Shown: positions 18,208 to 26,998, counted from the stretch's first letter. The stretch: 64,000 bases of DNA from CADEED01 sp039931065 (GCA_039931065.1 JBDTSP010000007.1:122470-186469), one strand, 5' to 3'. Translations and numbers: made by a program. Notes: generated by a model not told the origin, from the letters alone.

Positions 18208-18792
18208 TCAAAAAATCGGAGTGATCCGATACGCCGCCGCCAGCGTGACGAGCAAATAAAGCAGGAAGAACGAGCCGGCATCCACCAGCGCCTTCCAGAA
18301 GATGGCCGGTTTGACGTCGAGGTGATCGGGCGTCGAGCGGGTCGCGAACCGGGGCCACCACTTGTTGGGCACCGCCCCGACGTAGGCCTTGAACTCCTCG
18401 GGAAATGAATCGGCAAGGAATTGCTCTTCGCAGGAGGCGGCGTAAACCACCAGCGCGGAGACCAGCACGACGACCGCAGCACACAACAAAACGGAACGGC
18501 TCGTGAGGCCGAGTCCGAACGCGCCGAGAATCGACAGGGCGTACAGCGGGTGGCGGCACAGGGCATATGGCCCCGCCGTGATGAGCTTTTCGTCCTTGTG
18601 CCCGGCGATGAACACCGAACACCAGATGCGGCCGAGACAGGCCAGCGCGACGCAGACGAAGCCCGCGGCGCCCGCGAGGTAGTGCCAGCCCGCCGGTATC
18701 TCTCGCGGTCCGACGATCGCGGTGACGGCGACCAGAGCCACGTAGATCGCGAAAGTGGTGCGCAGGCGCGGGGTGCTGGCGGAATCCGTCAT
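18208..18792 (-). CDS. isoprenylcysteine carboxyl methyltransferase-like (ICMT/PEMT family) membrane protein
   Basis: A 194-residue multi-pass membrane protein with the SAM-binding signature 'ITAGPYALCRHPLYALSILGAFGLGL' and a later 'CEEQFLADSFPEEFKAYVGAVPNKWWP', both characteristic of ICMT/PEMT-type methyltransferases. Hydrophobic stretches lie near residues 14-32, 40-60, 98-118 and 170-190. Bacterial members methylate unknown lipids or small molecules. The gene lies upstream of and in the same direction as the META lipoprotein, and is divergent from msrA. Confidence 0.85.
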   Translation of the reverse strand: MTDSASTPRLRTTFAIYVALVAVTAIVGPREIPAGWHYLAGAAGFVCVALACLGRIWCSVFIAGHKDEKLITAGPYALCRHPLYALSILGAFGLGLTSRSVLLCAAVVVLVSALVVYAASCEEQFLADSFPEEFKAYVGAVPNKWWPRFATRSTPDHLDVKPAIFWKALVDAGSFFLLYLLVTLAAAYRITPIF

Positions 18793-18947
18793 TGAAATAA
18801 AACGCCCGCAGGACGGGTCTGATCCCCTGACGATGAAGAGGCCGGATTATAAGGGCGCGAGGCCTCGCGTTAGTTGAGAAGCGCCGATTCCGACCCCACT
18901 CTTCGGGTCTCCCGGAATCCCAACGCCAGACTTCACAAGGAGCCTGC

Positions 18948-19601
18948 ATGGCATTGTTCAGCAAGAAAACCGCAATTCCCGCTCACGACGAAGCACTGCC
19001 GGGCCGCAACACCCCGCTCCCGCTGTCAGGCCGGCATTTCGTCAATGGTACGAACATCAAGCAGCCCGCCGCCGGTGGGCTGGAAGAAGTGCTGTTCGGT
19101 CTCGGCTGCTTCTGGGGCGCCGAACGCAAGTTCTGGCAGATCCCGGGAGTTGTCACCACAGCCGTGGGGTACGCCGGCGGCCATACGCCGAATGCCACGT
19201 ACGATGAAGTGTGTTCGGGCCGCACCGGCCACACCGAGGTGGTCCGGGTGTTGTTCGACCCTAACAAGGTTGGTTTCGACGCGTTGCTCAAGGCGTTCTG
19301 GGAATCACACGACCCGACGCAGGGCATGCGGCAGGGCGGGGATGTCGGCACGCAGTACCGCTCGGCTATCTACACGAGCACCGCTGCGCAGCAGAAAGAG
19401 GCGGAGGCCAGCAAACGCGCGTACCAGGCCGCGCTGACGCAGGCGCATCGCGGCTCGATCACCACCGAGGTCAAGGAAGCACCGGCGCTGTATTACGCCG
19501 AGGAATATCACCAGCAGTACCTGGCGAAGAATCCGCGCGGTTATTGCGGCCTCAACGGCTGCGGCGTGACCTACGAAATGGGGACACTCCCCATTTCTTA
19601 G
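18948..19601 (+). CDS. msrA: peptide-methionine (S)-S-oxide reductase
   Basis: Repairs methionine-S-sulphoxide in proteins. The 217-residue protein has the catalytic cysteine in 'FGLGCFWGAERKFWQIPGVVTTAVGYAGG', the downstream 'GHTEVVRVLFDP', 'YRSAIY' and 'YYAEEYHQQYLAKNPRGYCGLNGCGVTY'. An N-terminal extension of about 45 residues is seen in the MsrA group that starts 'MALFSKKTAIPAHDEALPGR'. A strong AAGGAG precedes ATG 18948. The last residues (MGTLPIS) and the stop come from the palindrome at 19575-19597, where other MsrA proteins end near the GYCG segment. It is probably a monocistronic gene. Confidence 0.95.
   Translation: MALFSKKTAIPAHDEALPGRNTPLPLSGRHFVNGTNIKQPAAGGLEEVLFGLGCFWGAERKFWQIPGVVTTAVGYAGGHTPNATYDEVCSGRTGHTEVVRVLFDPNKVGFDALLKAFWESHDPTQGMRQGGDVGTQYRSAIYTSTAAQQKEAEASKRAYQAALTQAHRGSITTEVKEAPALYYAEEYHQQYLAKNPRGYCGLNGCGVTYEMGTLPIS
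19575..19597. repeat. REP-like palindrome A (copy 1), inside the end of msrA
   Basis: GAAATGGGGA-CAC-TCCCCATTTC: a perfect 10-bp stem with a 3-nt loop. The same palindrome (variants of GGAAATGGGGA/TCCCCATTTCC) occurs at 35745-35769 and 42915-42935. It overlaps the last codons of msrA and may act as a transcription or mRNA-end structure. Confidence 0.85.
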
Positions 19602-19794
19602 CAAAAGGGGCCGGAGCTGGCCATTTTCTCTTATGCTCATCGCCATTCCGAATAGGGGCGGAATAGCGATGACCACCTGGTCGTTCGGCGGTCGCAGGCA
19701 GTACCTGTTGGCGCCGCTGTTGGGCGACGCAATCATTCTGGCGGCGCGCACGATGGTTGGTTGGGATGCGCGCTTCGTCAGCGGAAACGTCCCG

Positions 19795-20904
19795 TCAGTC
19801 GACCGTCACGATGACCTTTCCCCGCGCACGCTGACTGCCGATGTAATCGAGCGCCTCGCCGGCCTTTTCGAGTGGATAGCGCCGGTCGATTGCCGTCTTC
19901 AACTTGCCGTCGCGCATCAGGCCGGCGAGGTACTCGAGATCCGGCGCATCCACGTCGGCAACGAAAAACACCAGCCTTTGATCGATGAACGGCGCGAGCA
20001 TCTTCTGCTTGATGATTCTCGTCATGGGCCCGAGGAACGCATTGTCCTTGGGCCCGCTGATCGTGACGATGACGCCTTGCGGCTTGACCACGCGTTTCAG
20101 ATCCAGGAACGGCTGATTGCCGACGTTGTCCAGGATCACGTCGTATTGCTCCTTGCTCTCGGTGAAGTTCTCCCGCGTGTAGTCGATGACGTGATCCGCG
20201 CCGAGCGAGCGGACCAGCTCGACGTTGCGCGTGCTGCAGACGGCGGTCACTTCCGCGCCCGACAACTTTGCCAGCTGTACGGCATATGTCCCCACGCCGC
20301 CGGAGGCGCCGTTGATCAGCACTTTTTGACCCGCCGCCACATGTCCGTAGTCGCGCACCGCCTGCAACGCGGTGCCGCCCGCGATGAGTATCCCCGCCGC
20401 ATCGTCGAACGACACTTCGGCCGGCTTGATCACGACGTCTCCGTCGACGCCTGCAAGGGCAAACTCGGCGAGCGACCCATGAGCTCCGCCGAAGACTTCA
20501 TCCCCGGCCTTGAACCGCGTCACTCCCGCACCCACGGATTCGATCGTGCCCGCCATGTCGTATCCCACGCGCGATCCGTTCGGCGCACCCAGCCCCGATC
20601 CGAGCCGCATGAAGTAGGGCTTGCCCGTGACCACGTGCCATTCATAGGGATTGACGCTCGCGGCGTGAATCCTGATCAGCACTTCTCCGGCGCCCGGGTG
20701 CGGTTTGGCAATCCTCTCGAGCGCCAGGACCTTGCCCGGCGGCCCATAACAACGATGCGTGATCGCCCGCATGGATTCCTCGCCCGCGACGGTCGCCGGT
20801 GGCGAAGGGCACGGCGATTCATGGCTGAGCGTCACTAACAAGGCCGCGACGCCCAAGGCGAGCGTCGCCCCCACGCCGCTCAGGATCTTCGTTCTCAATT
20901 TCAT
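19795..20904 (-). CDS. NAD(P)-dependent zinc-type (MDR) alcohol dehydrogenase/quinone oxidoreductase
   Basis: A 369-residue medium-chain dehydrogenase/reductase of the quinone-oxidoreductase type. The N-terminal catalytic domain is seen in 'GAGEVLIRIHAASVNPYEWHVVTGKPYF' and 'GYDMAGTIESVGAGVTRFKAGDEVFG'. The Rossmann domain is 'QKVLINGASGGVGTYAVQLAKLSGAEVTAV', followed by 'DYTRENF' and 'YDVILDNVG'. No structural zinc cysteines are visible, fitting the zinc-free group. Unusually, about 45 residues with a hydrophobic segment ('LSGVGATLALGVAALLVTL') precede the domain, suggesting membrane anchoring. The ATG at 20904 is chosen over one five codons upstream. Divergent from the LytS-like kinase, about 190 bases apart. 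Confidence 0.88.
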   Translation of the reverse strand: MKLRTKILSGVGATLALGVAALLVTLSHESPCPSPPATVAGEESMRAITHRCYGPPGKVLALERIAKPHPGAGEVLIRIHAASVNPYEWHVVTGKPYFMRLGSGLGAPNGSRVGYDMAGTIESVGAGVTRFKAGDEVFGGAHGSLAEFALAGVDGDVVIKPAEVSFDDAAGILIAGGTALQAVRDYGHVAAGQKVLINGASGGVGTYAVQLAKLSGAEVTAVCSTRNVELVRSLGADHVIDYTRENFTESKEQYDVILDNVGNQPFLDLKRVVKPQGVIVTISGPKDNAFLGPMTRIIKQKMLAPFIDQRLVFFVADVDAPDLEYLAGLMRDGKLKTAIDRRYPLEKAGEALDYIGSQRARGKVIVTVD

Positions 20905-21091
20905 GGCCGGTCCCTGCAATGGTTACGAGAGCGGCGAATATGCCGGGGCGCCGATGCGGGCATCGGCGCATGCGACGGTCGAACATCGGGCAAGGACGAG
21001 CGACGGCGGGCGACGACGAGTGACGCCTGGCCGACCCGTGCTTTCGATGTCCGGGGCGGGGTGCGCGCCCGCGGTGCTCTATAGTTCAGCC

Positions 21092-22138
21092 ATGGCATCC
21101 GGCGCCCCCACTGTTGTTTCCGGCTTCGCGCGTATCTACACGTGGGCGCGGCTGCGATTCACGCTCGCGTTGTCCGTGTCTCTCGGCGTGATCACGGGCC
21201 TCAACAACGGCACGCCCATGATCGTCGACATACTGCGCGCCGTATTCATGGGCGCTGCCATCCTGTTCGTATTCGGCGTATTCGAGACGCGGCCGAAGCG
21301 GCTGCCGAAATGGCTGGCGCGCACCGTGCTCAGGCTCGTCGCCATCGTGTTCGTGGCCCTGTTCTGCGCGGCGCTCATGGCGATGCTGGATCCGGACCGC
21401 CGCGACAGCCTCGGCCGGTTGCTGGGCGCGGCGTTGTTGTTTGCGCCATGGGTCGCCGTCGCGGCGATCCTGCGGCAGCGCGACCTGATCGTGCGCGAAC
21501 AGGCATTCAATTTCGAACTCGAGCGCAGCGAATTCGAGCGCCGCGTCTCCGATGCCCGCTTGAGCCTGATGCAGGCGCAGGTGGAGCCGCACTTCCTGTT
21601 CAACACACTGGCCAACATCCAGGCGCTGGTCGACTCGGGGTCGCCGCAGGCATCGAAGGTGCTGTCCAGCCTGATCGCCTATCTACGTGCGGCAGTGCCA
21701 CGCATGCAGTCGCAAACGACCACGCTGGATGACGAAGTGCAGCTCGTGCGCGCCTATCTGGATCTCATGCAGATGCGCATGCCGGACCGGCTGCAGTACG
21801 CGATTCATTTCGATCCCGCGGCGGCGCGCCTGTACTGTCCGCCGATGACGTTGCTGACGTTGACCGAAAATGCGGTGCGGCACGGCATCGATCCCAGCGA
21901 GACCGGCGGCCGCATCGATGCCGACATCTGGCTGCGCGACAAGCGCTGCGTGGTGCGGGTGAAAGATACCGGCGTGGGGTTGAAGACCGTCAGTCGCGGG
22001 CTCGGGACGGGGCTATCCACACTGCGCGAGCGCTTGAAGCTGGCTTTCGGCGGCGATGCGCAGCTGATATTGACCGAAGTAGTGCCGCACGGGGTCTGCG
22101 CTGAAATCAGTTTCCCCGGTCGCGAGGTCCCGGCATGA
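21092..22138 (+). CDS. LytS/AlgZ-type sensor histidine kinase
   Basis: A 348-residue membrane kinase. Hydrophobic segments cover roughly residues 25-45, 50-70, 80-100 and 110-130, with no large periplasmic domain. A short coiled coil ('FELERSEFERRVSDARLSLMQAQ') leads to the His_kinase motif 'VEPHFLFNTLANIQALV' with His167, and the ATPase domain has 'LTLTENAVRHGID' (N box) and 'RVKDTGVGL...GTGLSTLRERLKLAFG' (G boxes). This is the architecture of LytS/YehU/AlgZ sensors, which phosphorylate LytTR regulators. The stop overlaps the start of the regulator gene by 4 bases (ATGA), so the pair forms one unit. The signal sensed is unknown. Confidence 0.92.
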   Translation: MASGAPTVVSGFARIYTWARLRFTLALSVSLGVITGLNNGTPMIVDILRAVFMGAAILFVFGVFETRPKRLPKWLARTVLRLVAIVFVALFCAALMAMLDPDRRDSLGRLLGAALLFAPWVAVAAILRQRDLIVREQAFNFELERSEFERRVSDARLSLMQAQVEPHFLFNTLANIQALVDSGSPQASKVLSSLIAYLRAAVPRMQSQTTTLDDEVQLVRAYLDLMQMRMPDRLQYAIHFDPAAARLYCPPMTLLTLTENAVRHGIDPSETGGRIDADIWLRDKRCVVRVKDTGVGLKTVSRGLGTGLSTLRERLKLAFGGDAQLILTEVVPHGVCAEISFPGREVPA

Positions 22139-22920
22139 AGGACGTGCGCCCGGGAGCGCTCATCGCGGACGATGAACCGCTGCTGCGTGACGCACTGGCT
22201 CGCATGCTCGCGAGCGCGTGGCCCGAGCTTCAGATCGTCGCGCAGGCACGCAACGGCCGCGAGGCGATCGATCTTTTTGAAACGCATCAGCCCGACATCT
22301 GCTTTCTCGACGTCCAGATGCCGGGGAAGTCGGGCGTCGATGCCGCGCAGCACATCGGTAGCCGCGCGCAGCTCGTTTTCGTGACCGCGTTCGACCAGTA
22401 CGCGGTGCAGGCGTTTGCACACGGCGCGCTCGATTACCTGGTCAAACCCGTCGAGGCCGTCCGCCTCGCCGAAACCGTGCTGCGATTACAGGCGCGGCTG
22501 CGCGCCGCGCAACCCCGGCTCGACACGGAGATGCTGCTTCAGCAGTTGGCGCGGGCGCTCAATCCTGAAAATGCGACCTCAACGTTGCGCTGGGTGCGCG
22601 CGTCCGTCGGCGCCACAGTGCGGCTGATCGCCGTCGACGACATCGATTTCCTGCGCGCCGATGAAAAATATACGCAGGTGGCGTGGCGCGATGACAACGC
22701 CCAGCCGTGCGAGGCCGTGATCCGCACTGCGCTCAAGGAGCTCATCCCGCAACTGGATGCGAAGCAATTCGCCCAGGTGCATCGTTCCGTGGTGGTGAAT
22801 TTCAGCGCGATCAGCCATGTGACGCGCGGGGAAAACGAGACCGCCGATATTCATCTGAAAGGGCGGTCCGAAGTGTTACCGGTGAGCCGCACCTATCTGC
22901 ATCTGTTTCGGCAGATGTAG
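22135..22920 (+). CDS. LytTR-family response regulator
   Basis: A 261-residue cytoplasmic regulator. The receiver domain has 'ALIADDEPLLRD' (acidic pocket), 'DICFLDVQMPGKSG' with phospho-acceptor Asp59, 'LVFVTAFDQYAVQAF' and 'DYLVKPVE' (Lys105). A linker precedes a LytTR DNA-binding domain at the end: 'VRLIAVDDIDFLRADEKYTQVAWR', 'FAQVHRSVVVNFSAISHVTR', 'LPVSRTYLHLFRQM'. It is paired with the sensor kinase just upstream. LytTR proteins bind repeats upstream of their targets; targets of this one cannot be read from the window. The DUF4184 protein gene converges downstream. Confidence 0.95.
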   Translation: MKDVRPGALIADDEPLLRDALARMLASAWPELQIVAQARNGREAIDLFETHQPDICFLDVQMPGKSGVDAAQHIGSRAQLVFVTAFDQYAVQAFAHGALDYLVKPVEAVRLAETVLRLQARLRAAQPRLDTEMLLQQLARALNPENATSTLRWVRASVGATVRLIAVDDIDFLRADEKYTQVAWRDDNAQPCEAVIRTALKELIPQLDAKQFAQVHRSVVVNFSAISHVTRGENETADIHLKGRSEVLPVSRTYLHLFRQM

Positions 22921-22940
22921 ATAGGTCTTTCAACCTCACC

Positions 22941-23711
22941 TCAGGTGGCGGATTTTCGGGCCCAGCGCATTGCGACCGCGACGACACACCACGCCAGCAC
23001 CCAGCCTGCCATGCCGCCGATGGCGAAGTGGTACAGGCGCCGTTCGAAGTAGACGCCCGAGTGGCCCATGTAGTTGCCGATTGCGAAAACGCCTGACGTC
23101 GCGATCAGGATGATTGCCGCTGCCAGACGAGTGCGCAATGTCGCGCCATTCGCTGCCCAACCCGTCGGCTCCAGGACCGGCTCGGCATGGCGAATCCGCC
23201 ACGCCCAGATCAGCAGAAGCACCATGCCGACCAGCGAACTCAGATGCTGCAGGAATCTGTACACGTATATGTGGCTGTAGCCGATCTTGAACAACGAGAT
23301 GCGCATGAAAGGCAGCGCCTGAACGACCGGCGTCCATCGATGCGTGAATGAATCCCAGATCACATGGGTTGCCGCGCCAATGACGATGGCCAAACACGCG
23401 AACGCGATCGTCGCAAACGTGATCCTTGAATCAGACGGGTTGATGCGTACGCGCCAGGTCCCCGGCAGCAGCGCGAGAGTGGGTCCTTCCAGCAATTGCA
23501 CGTACGACATCCAGATCGCGAGCCCGGCGGGCAGGCAGAACCAGAACAGCCCCGTGAAGGTGTGGGTGGGCAACACGGACAGATCGCCCGGCAGGAAATA
23601 GGAAAAGTCCGGCGACATGCTGCCGATCATCAGCGCAGCCAGCGGGAGACGTCCGTTGCCGAGCCTGCGCAGCGGAAGTACGGCCGCCGCATGTGAAACG
23701 GTGAATGGCAT
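22941..23711 (-). CDS. DUF4184 family membrane protein
   Basis: A 256-residue integral membrane protein. The N-terminus 'MPFTVSHAAAVLPLRRL...LPLAALMIGSMSPDFSYFLP' with 'IWDSFTHRWTPV' inside is characteristic of DUF4184. These proteins carry conserved His and Asp residues at the membrane face, suggesting a metal site, and are relatives of the YdjM-like group (compare the gene at 11330). About six hydrophobic segments are visible. Function unknown. It converges with the response regulator 21 bases away. Confidence 0.87.
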   Translation of the reverse strand: MPFTVSHAAAVLPLRRLGNGRLPLAALMIGSMSPDFSYFLPGDLSVLPTHTFTGLFWFCLPAGLAIWMSYVQLLEGPTLALLPGTWRVRINPSDSRITFATIAFACLAIVIGAATHVIWDSFTHRWTPVVQALPFMRISLFKIGYSHIYVYRFLQHLSSLVGMVLLLIWAWRIRHAEPVLEPTGWAANGATLRTRLAAAIILIATSGVFAIGNYMGHSGVYFERRLYHFAIGGMAGWVLAWCVVAVAMRWARKSAT

Positions 23712-23878
23712 GGAGGACGAGATCCTAATGGCACGGGCGCCCGAGGGTGAAGATCAATTGTGGCAACCGTTGGCCGTCCTAATCGCTCGCGTTGTCGCCG
23801 GCGATCCTCGCGGCAGCTGCGGCGGAGTGCCGAAGCGGAGTACGCTTCGCTGCAAATAATTCGGCGGGGAGAAAACCC

Positions 23879-24979
23879 ATGCAGATGAACAGACGTGATG
23901 CGCTCAAGTTCGCCGGCGGCGCGGTGTTTGCCACCGGCCTCATCGGCCACGCCGTCGCGAAAGCGAAGCCGCTGAAAGTGCTGATTCTGGGCGGGACCGG
24001 TTTCATCGGTCCGCACTTCGTGCGCGTGCTGACGGAAGCCGGCCACACCGTGACGTTGTTCAACCGGGGCAAACGCGACCCGGAAGCCAAACCCGGCGTC
24101 GAGCAGTTGCTGGGCGATCGCAACGGCCAGGTGGACGCGCTCAAGGGCCGTGACTGGGATGTGTGCATCGACAATTCCGGCTACAAGCCCAGCCAGGTGA
24201 AGCTCACAGCCGAGCTTCTGCGGCCGCATATCAAGCACTACATATTCATCTCGAGCGTGTCGGCATATGCGGATTACATGTCGACGAACATCGACGAGGA
24301 CTACGAGCTCGCGATGTTGAAGGATCCGGGCAATGAGGAAGTCACCGGCGAAACTTACGGCGGACTCAAGGTGATCTGCGAGCAGATCGTGCAGAAGACC
24401 TATGGCAAGGATGCCAACGTGATCCGCCCTACCTACATTGCCGGCCCCGGCGACCCGACCGATCGCTTCACCTATTGGCCGGTGCGGGTTTCGCGCGGCG
24501 GCGAAATGCTGGCGCCAGGCACGCCGTCCGATCCCATTGGCTATATCGACGTGCGCGACCTCGCGGATTTCACGCGCAGCTGTGTCGAGAAGCGAATCAG
24601 TGGCGTCTTCAACCTTTGCAACAAGCCGCGCTCGGCGACCATCGGTGAGCTCTTGGAGAAGAGCAAGAACATCTCGGGCGCGGACACCACCTTTGTCTGG
24701 GCCAGCGCCGAGTTCATCGACAAACACGGTTTGAACGAAGAGTCCGCACCGCCCAATGCAATCCCGATCTGGAGTCCGCCGACCGGTGATTTCGCCGGTT
24801 TTGCGCTGATCAAGTGCGATCGCGCGGTGGCGAAGGGCCTCAAGTTCCGGTCGTTGGAAGCGACCATCCGCGACACGTTGGAATGGCATAAGACCCGACC
24901 GGCCGACAAGCAGAAGCTGAGGGCGGGATTGCCGGCGGATAAAGAAGCGGAGTTGCTGGCAGCGCTGAAGAGCGCCTGA
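23879..24979 (+). CDS. Tat-exported NAD-dependent epimerase/dehydratase-like protein
   Basis: A 366-residue protein with a twin-arginine signal 'MNRRDALKFAGGAVFATGL' at the N-terminus. The rest is an extended SDR: cofactor motif 'VLILGGTGFIGPHFVRVL', 'DWDVCIDNSGYKPSQVK', 'YIFISSVSAYADY' (active-site serine) and 'YGGLKVICEQ' (Tyr-x-x-x-Lys), then 'IRPTYIAGPGDPTDRFTYWPVR'. This resembles NAD-dependent epimerases of the CSP41/isoflavone-reductase group that carry Tat signals. Export of a nucleotide-dependent oxidoreductase implies that the cofactor is bound before translocation. Start at 23879; an ATG two codons later also fits. Substrate unknown. Confidence 0.9.
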   Translation: MQMNRRDALKFAGGAVFATGLIGHAVAKAKPLKVLILGGTGFIGPHFVRVLTEAGHTVTLFNRGKRDPEAKPGVEQLLGDRNGQVDALKGRDWDVCIDNSGYKPSQVKLTAELLRPHIKHYIFISSVSAYADYMSTNIDEDYELAMLKDPGNEEVTGETYGGLKVICEQIVQKTYGKDANVIRPTYIAGPGDPTDRFTYWPVRVSRGGEMLAPGTPSDPIGYIDVRDLADFTRSCVEKRISGVFNLCNKPRSATIGELLEKSKNISGADTTFVWASAEFIDKHGLNEESAPPNAIPIWSPPTGDFAGFALIKCDRAVAKGLKFRSLEATIRDTLEWHKTRPADKQKLRAGLPADKEAELLAALKSA

Positions 24980-24990
24980 CGCTCGTGGCG

Positions 24991-25401
24991 CTATTTGCGC
25001 CGGCAGTTTTTGATGGGCGGGGGCGCGAGCGACTCGTTGGAATGCCGGACGATCCGGCATTCCGCGAGATCGAATTCCACAAAGGGTGCGCCGTTCTCCG
25101 TGGTCCGGAACGTGATCGACACACGGTCGCCCAGGATCGAGACCTGGGATCCGGACTCGAGGGTGCCGCGCGACCCCAGCAATACGTCGCTGGCTACCTT
25201 CTTGCCGTCGGCCAACACGTCATATCGATACAGGTGCTTTTCATCTTTGAACAGCACCAGCGCAAGATTCGATCCCGGTACGTTCACGCGGGCGAGGCCC
25301 GCTCGTGGTTCGAGCAACGCGAGCAGCAAAAACATCAGGCAGGCCGCCGCAATCATTCCGATCGCAATGAGGAGCCAGCTTTTTCCGGAACGCGGAATCA
25401 T
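24991..25401 (-). CDS. membrane-anchored hypothetical protein
   Basis: A 136-residue protein with one N-terminal transmembrane segment (SWLLIAIGMIAAACLMFLLLALL) and a mostly beta-type extracytoplasmic part: 'NLALVLFKDEKHLYRYDVLADGKKV', 'GSQVSILGDRVSITFRTTENGAPFVEFDLAECRIV'. The C-terminus has two cysteines (AECRIV, KNCRRK) that may pair. No family is recognised. It converges with the Tat-exported epimerase (11-base gap). Confidence 0.72.
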   Translation of the reverse strand: MIPRSGKSWLLIAIGMIAAACLMFLLLALLEPRAGLARVNVPGSNLALVLFKDEKHLYRYDVLADGKKVASDVLLGSRGTLESGSQVSILGDRVSITFRTTENGAPFVEFDLAECRIVRHSNESLAPPPIKNCRRK

Positions 25402-25719
25402 TTACGCCATCCGTTGACTAACAAAATCACGTGAATCTTCCCGACGACATCGTATCGGTGGGCCTGGCTTGCCGCTGCTCGCACATGCGCGTAGCGTCTG
25501 GCGATGCTCGACTTGGCCGACATGCTTCCATTTACCGGCACGAATCAGCCAATCGCCACAGCAATAGTACCCGTGGCATCCTCGCGACATGGCGGGTTAC
25601 TGCGCCAGCCTTGTCCGACAGATTCAGCGCGGTGAGGCCAGCATAATTCCAGGCTAATTCGGATCAACCGAGGCGCGTGCATTGCAAAGAAAATTCCGGC
25701 AGTCGTTGAAGGCGCAGGC
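25402..25719. other. non-coding region (318 bp)
   Basis: Lies between two divergently transcribed genes (start at 25401 on the minus strand, 25720 on the plus strand), so both promoters should be here. It has lower GC than its flanks in the centre and one CTAACAA heptamer near 25416. I see no gene, tRNA or strong hairpin. Confidence 0.5.
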
Positions 25720-26421
25720 ATGAAGGCGCGGCATCTTTTCGCCGCGACGATCGCGGCCACCGCATTTCAGACGGCTGGCTGCAAACCCGAGCAGTCCGTG
25801 CCCACCGCGGCCGTTCCGGCGCCCGTCGCAGAGATGCCCGTTGCGGTGGTCACTTCGAGCGCGGTGAACCCGATGCTCGAGGCATGCCGGATCACGATGT
25901 CGGCGCCGGAGAAACACGAGTGGACTACCTACTGGAATCCGAAGGGCGTCGAACTCGCGGGTGAAGGCCCGAGCCACGTCCATTCGATCTACTGGGCCAA
26001 TGCGCAGGAGAAGGCATCGCTGCGCGACAAGAACACGGCGTTGCCGATCGACATCACCTGTTCGAGCGATGGTCCGCCGGAGGTGACCATATCTCTGGCG
26101 GCGTTCTCTTCGAAAGAAAAAGATATTCCGTTGAAACCCGGCACCTACCAGATCGTCGGCAAGTCCGGCGCGGAGGTGAAACCCGGCGAGGTCCTCGCGG
26201 GCGCGCTGACTTTCAACAAAGGCATGTACGACGCAACCAACGGCACGCTCGAGCTCGAAAAGTTCGACATGGAAGGGGTGAAGGGATCGTTCACGATCAA
26301 CGGGCGCGAAGCCTTGACGGGCGCGAAGCCGATCATGATCGAGGGCACCTTTGCGATGCCGTGCCGCGGCGGGCTGCTCGAAAGCGCCTGCAAGGTGAAC
26401 AGGAAGGTCGCGCGCGAGTAG
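25720..26421 (+). CDS. lipoprotein of a paralogous pair (copy 1)
   Basis: A 233-residue lipoprotein: signal 'MKARHLFAATIAATAFQTAGC' with lipidated Cys21 and a proline-rich linker. The core repeats the order of the protein at 28061: 'LEACRITMSAPEKHEWTTYWNPKG', 'VHSIYWANAQEKASL', 'LPIDITCSS', 'ISLAAFSSKEKDIPLKPGTYQIVGKSG', 'GTLELEKFDMEGVKGSFTINGREAL', and 'IEGTFAMPCRGGLLESAC'. The ending, including 'GTF.MPCR...', may be a beta-sandwich with paired cysteines. I do not recognise the family. It precedes the second YecR-like lipoprotein on the same strand. Confidence 0.8.
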   Translation: MKARHLFAATIAATAFQTAGCKPEQSVPTAAVPAPVAEMPVAVVTSSAVNPMLEACRITMSAPEKHEWTTYWNPKGVELAGEGPSHVHSIYWANAQEKASLRDKNTALPIDITCSSDGPPEVTISLAAFSSKEKDIPLKPGTYQIVGKSGAEVKPGEVLAGALTFNKGMYDATNGTLELEKFDMEGVKGSFTINGREALTGAKPIMIEGTFAMPCRGGLLESACKVNRKVARE

Positions 26422-26641
26422 TCAGGCCTGCCGGCGGGAAGTCCTGCTTCATTCCACTTCGGCGATCATGGGCCGGCCGGATGTGTCCATCGCTGAATCC
26501 TGGACCTGAGGCGGCGCGACCCTGAAGTGATGGTTGTCAGTGCAGTGGTTGAAAGATCTGCCGATGCGCAGCGGTGGAGGGGATTCAGGCTCGGTTAAGT
26601 TGACGGCAGGCAATCTGGGGGCCAGTCATCCCGGTGCCCTC

Positions 26642-26998
26642 ATGAAACGCTCAATTCAAGGCCTGATCCTGATTCCGACGGTTTTGGTGCTGGGCTTGAG
26701 CGCCTGCGTGAGTAACCGGCAATGGACCGCGACCGGCGGCGACAGGGAGGCCGGGCTGGTGCGTGTTTCCTATCAATACCCCGAGTTTCATCAGCCTGAC
26801 CTCAGCGACGTTCAGGCCATGGGACTTGCGGCGAATCGCTGCGAAGCCTGGGGGTACAAACGCGCCGAGCCGGTGGCCGGCCTGGTGCGTGAATGCAGCA
26901 ACATGGAAGCGGGCAACTGCGATCTGTGGACGGTGACGCGCGAGTTTCAATGCAGCGGCGACGGAGAGGTCTCGTACGCCACCCGCCTCTCGAAATAA
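26642..26998 (+). CDS. YecR-like lipoprotein (second copy)
   Basis: A 118-residue lipoprotein: signal 'MKRSIQGLILIPTVLVLGLSAC' (Cys22), then 'AGLVRVSYQYPEFHQPDLSDVQAMGLAANRCEAWGYKRAEP' and 'GNCDLWTVTREFQC', matching the YecR-like pattern and the copy at 15948. An extra tail of about 12 residues follows the last conserved cysteine. Start at 26642; an in-frame extension upstream is not signal-like. Its stop TAA overlaps the AAAGGGGACAT repeat at 26997. It converges with the desaturase (12-base gap). Confidence 0.85.
   Translation: MKRSIQGLILIPTVLVLGLSACVSNRQWTATGGDREAGLVRVSYQYPEFHQPDLSDVQAMGLAANRCEAWGYKRAEPVAGLVRECSNMEAGNCDLWTVTREFQCSGDGEVSYATRLSK

Noticed and set aside
17194..18408. Long antisense frame opposite the amidohydrolase and META genes
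   Set aside because: Crosses several real genes on the other strand and has no protein-like motifs.
19602..19794. Short plus-strand frame after msrA
   Set aside because: No ribosome-binding site, continues antisense into the oxidoreductase; treated as non-coding.
23630..25060. 476-codon antisense frame opposite the Tat-exported epimerase
   Set aside because: Shadow of a strongly supported gene; no start signals.
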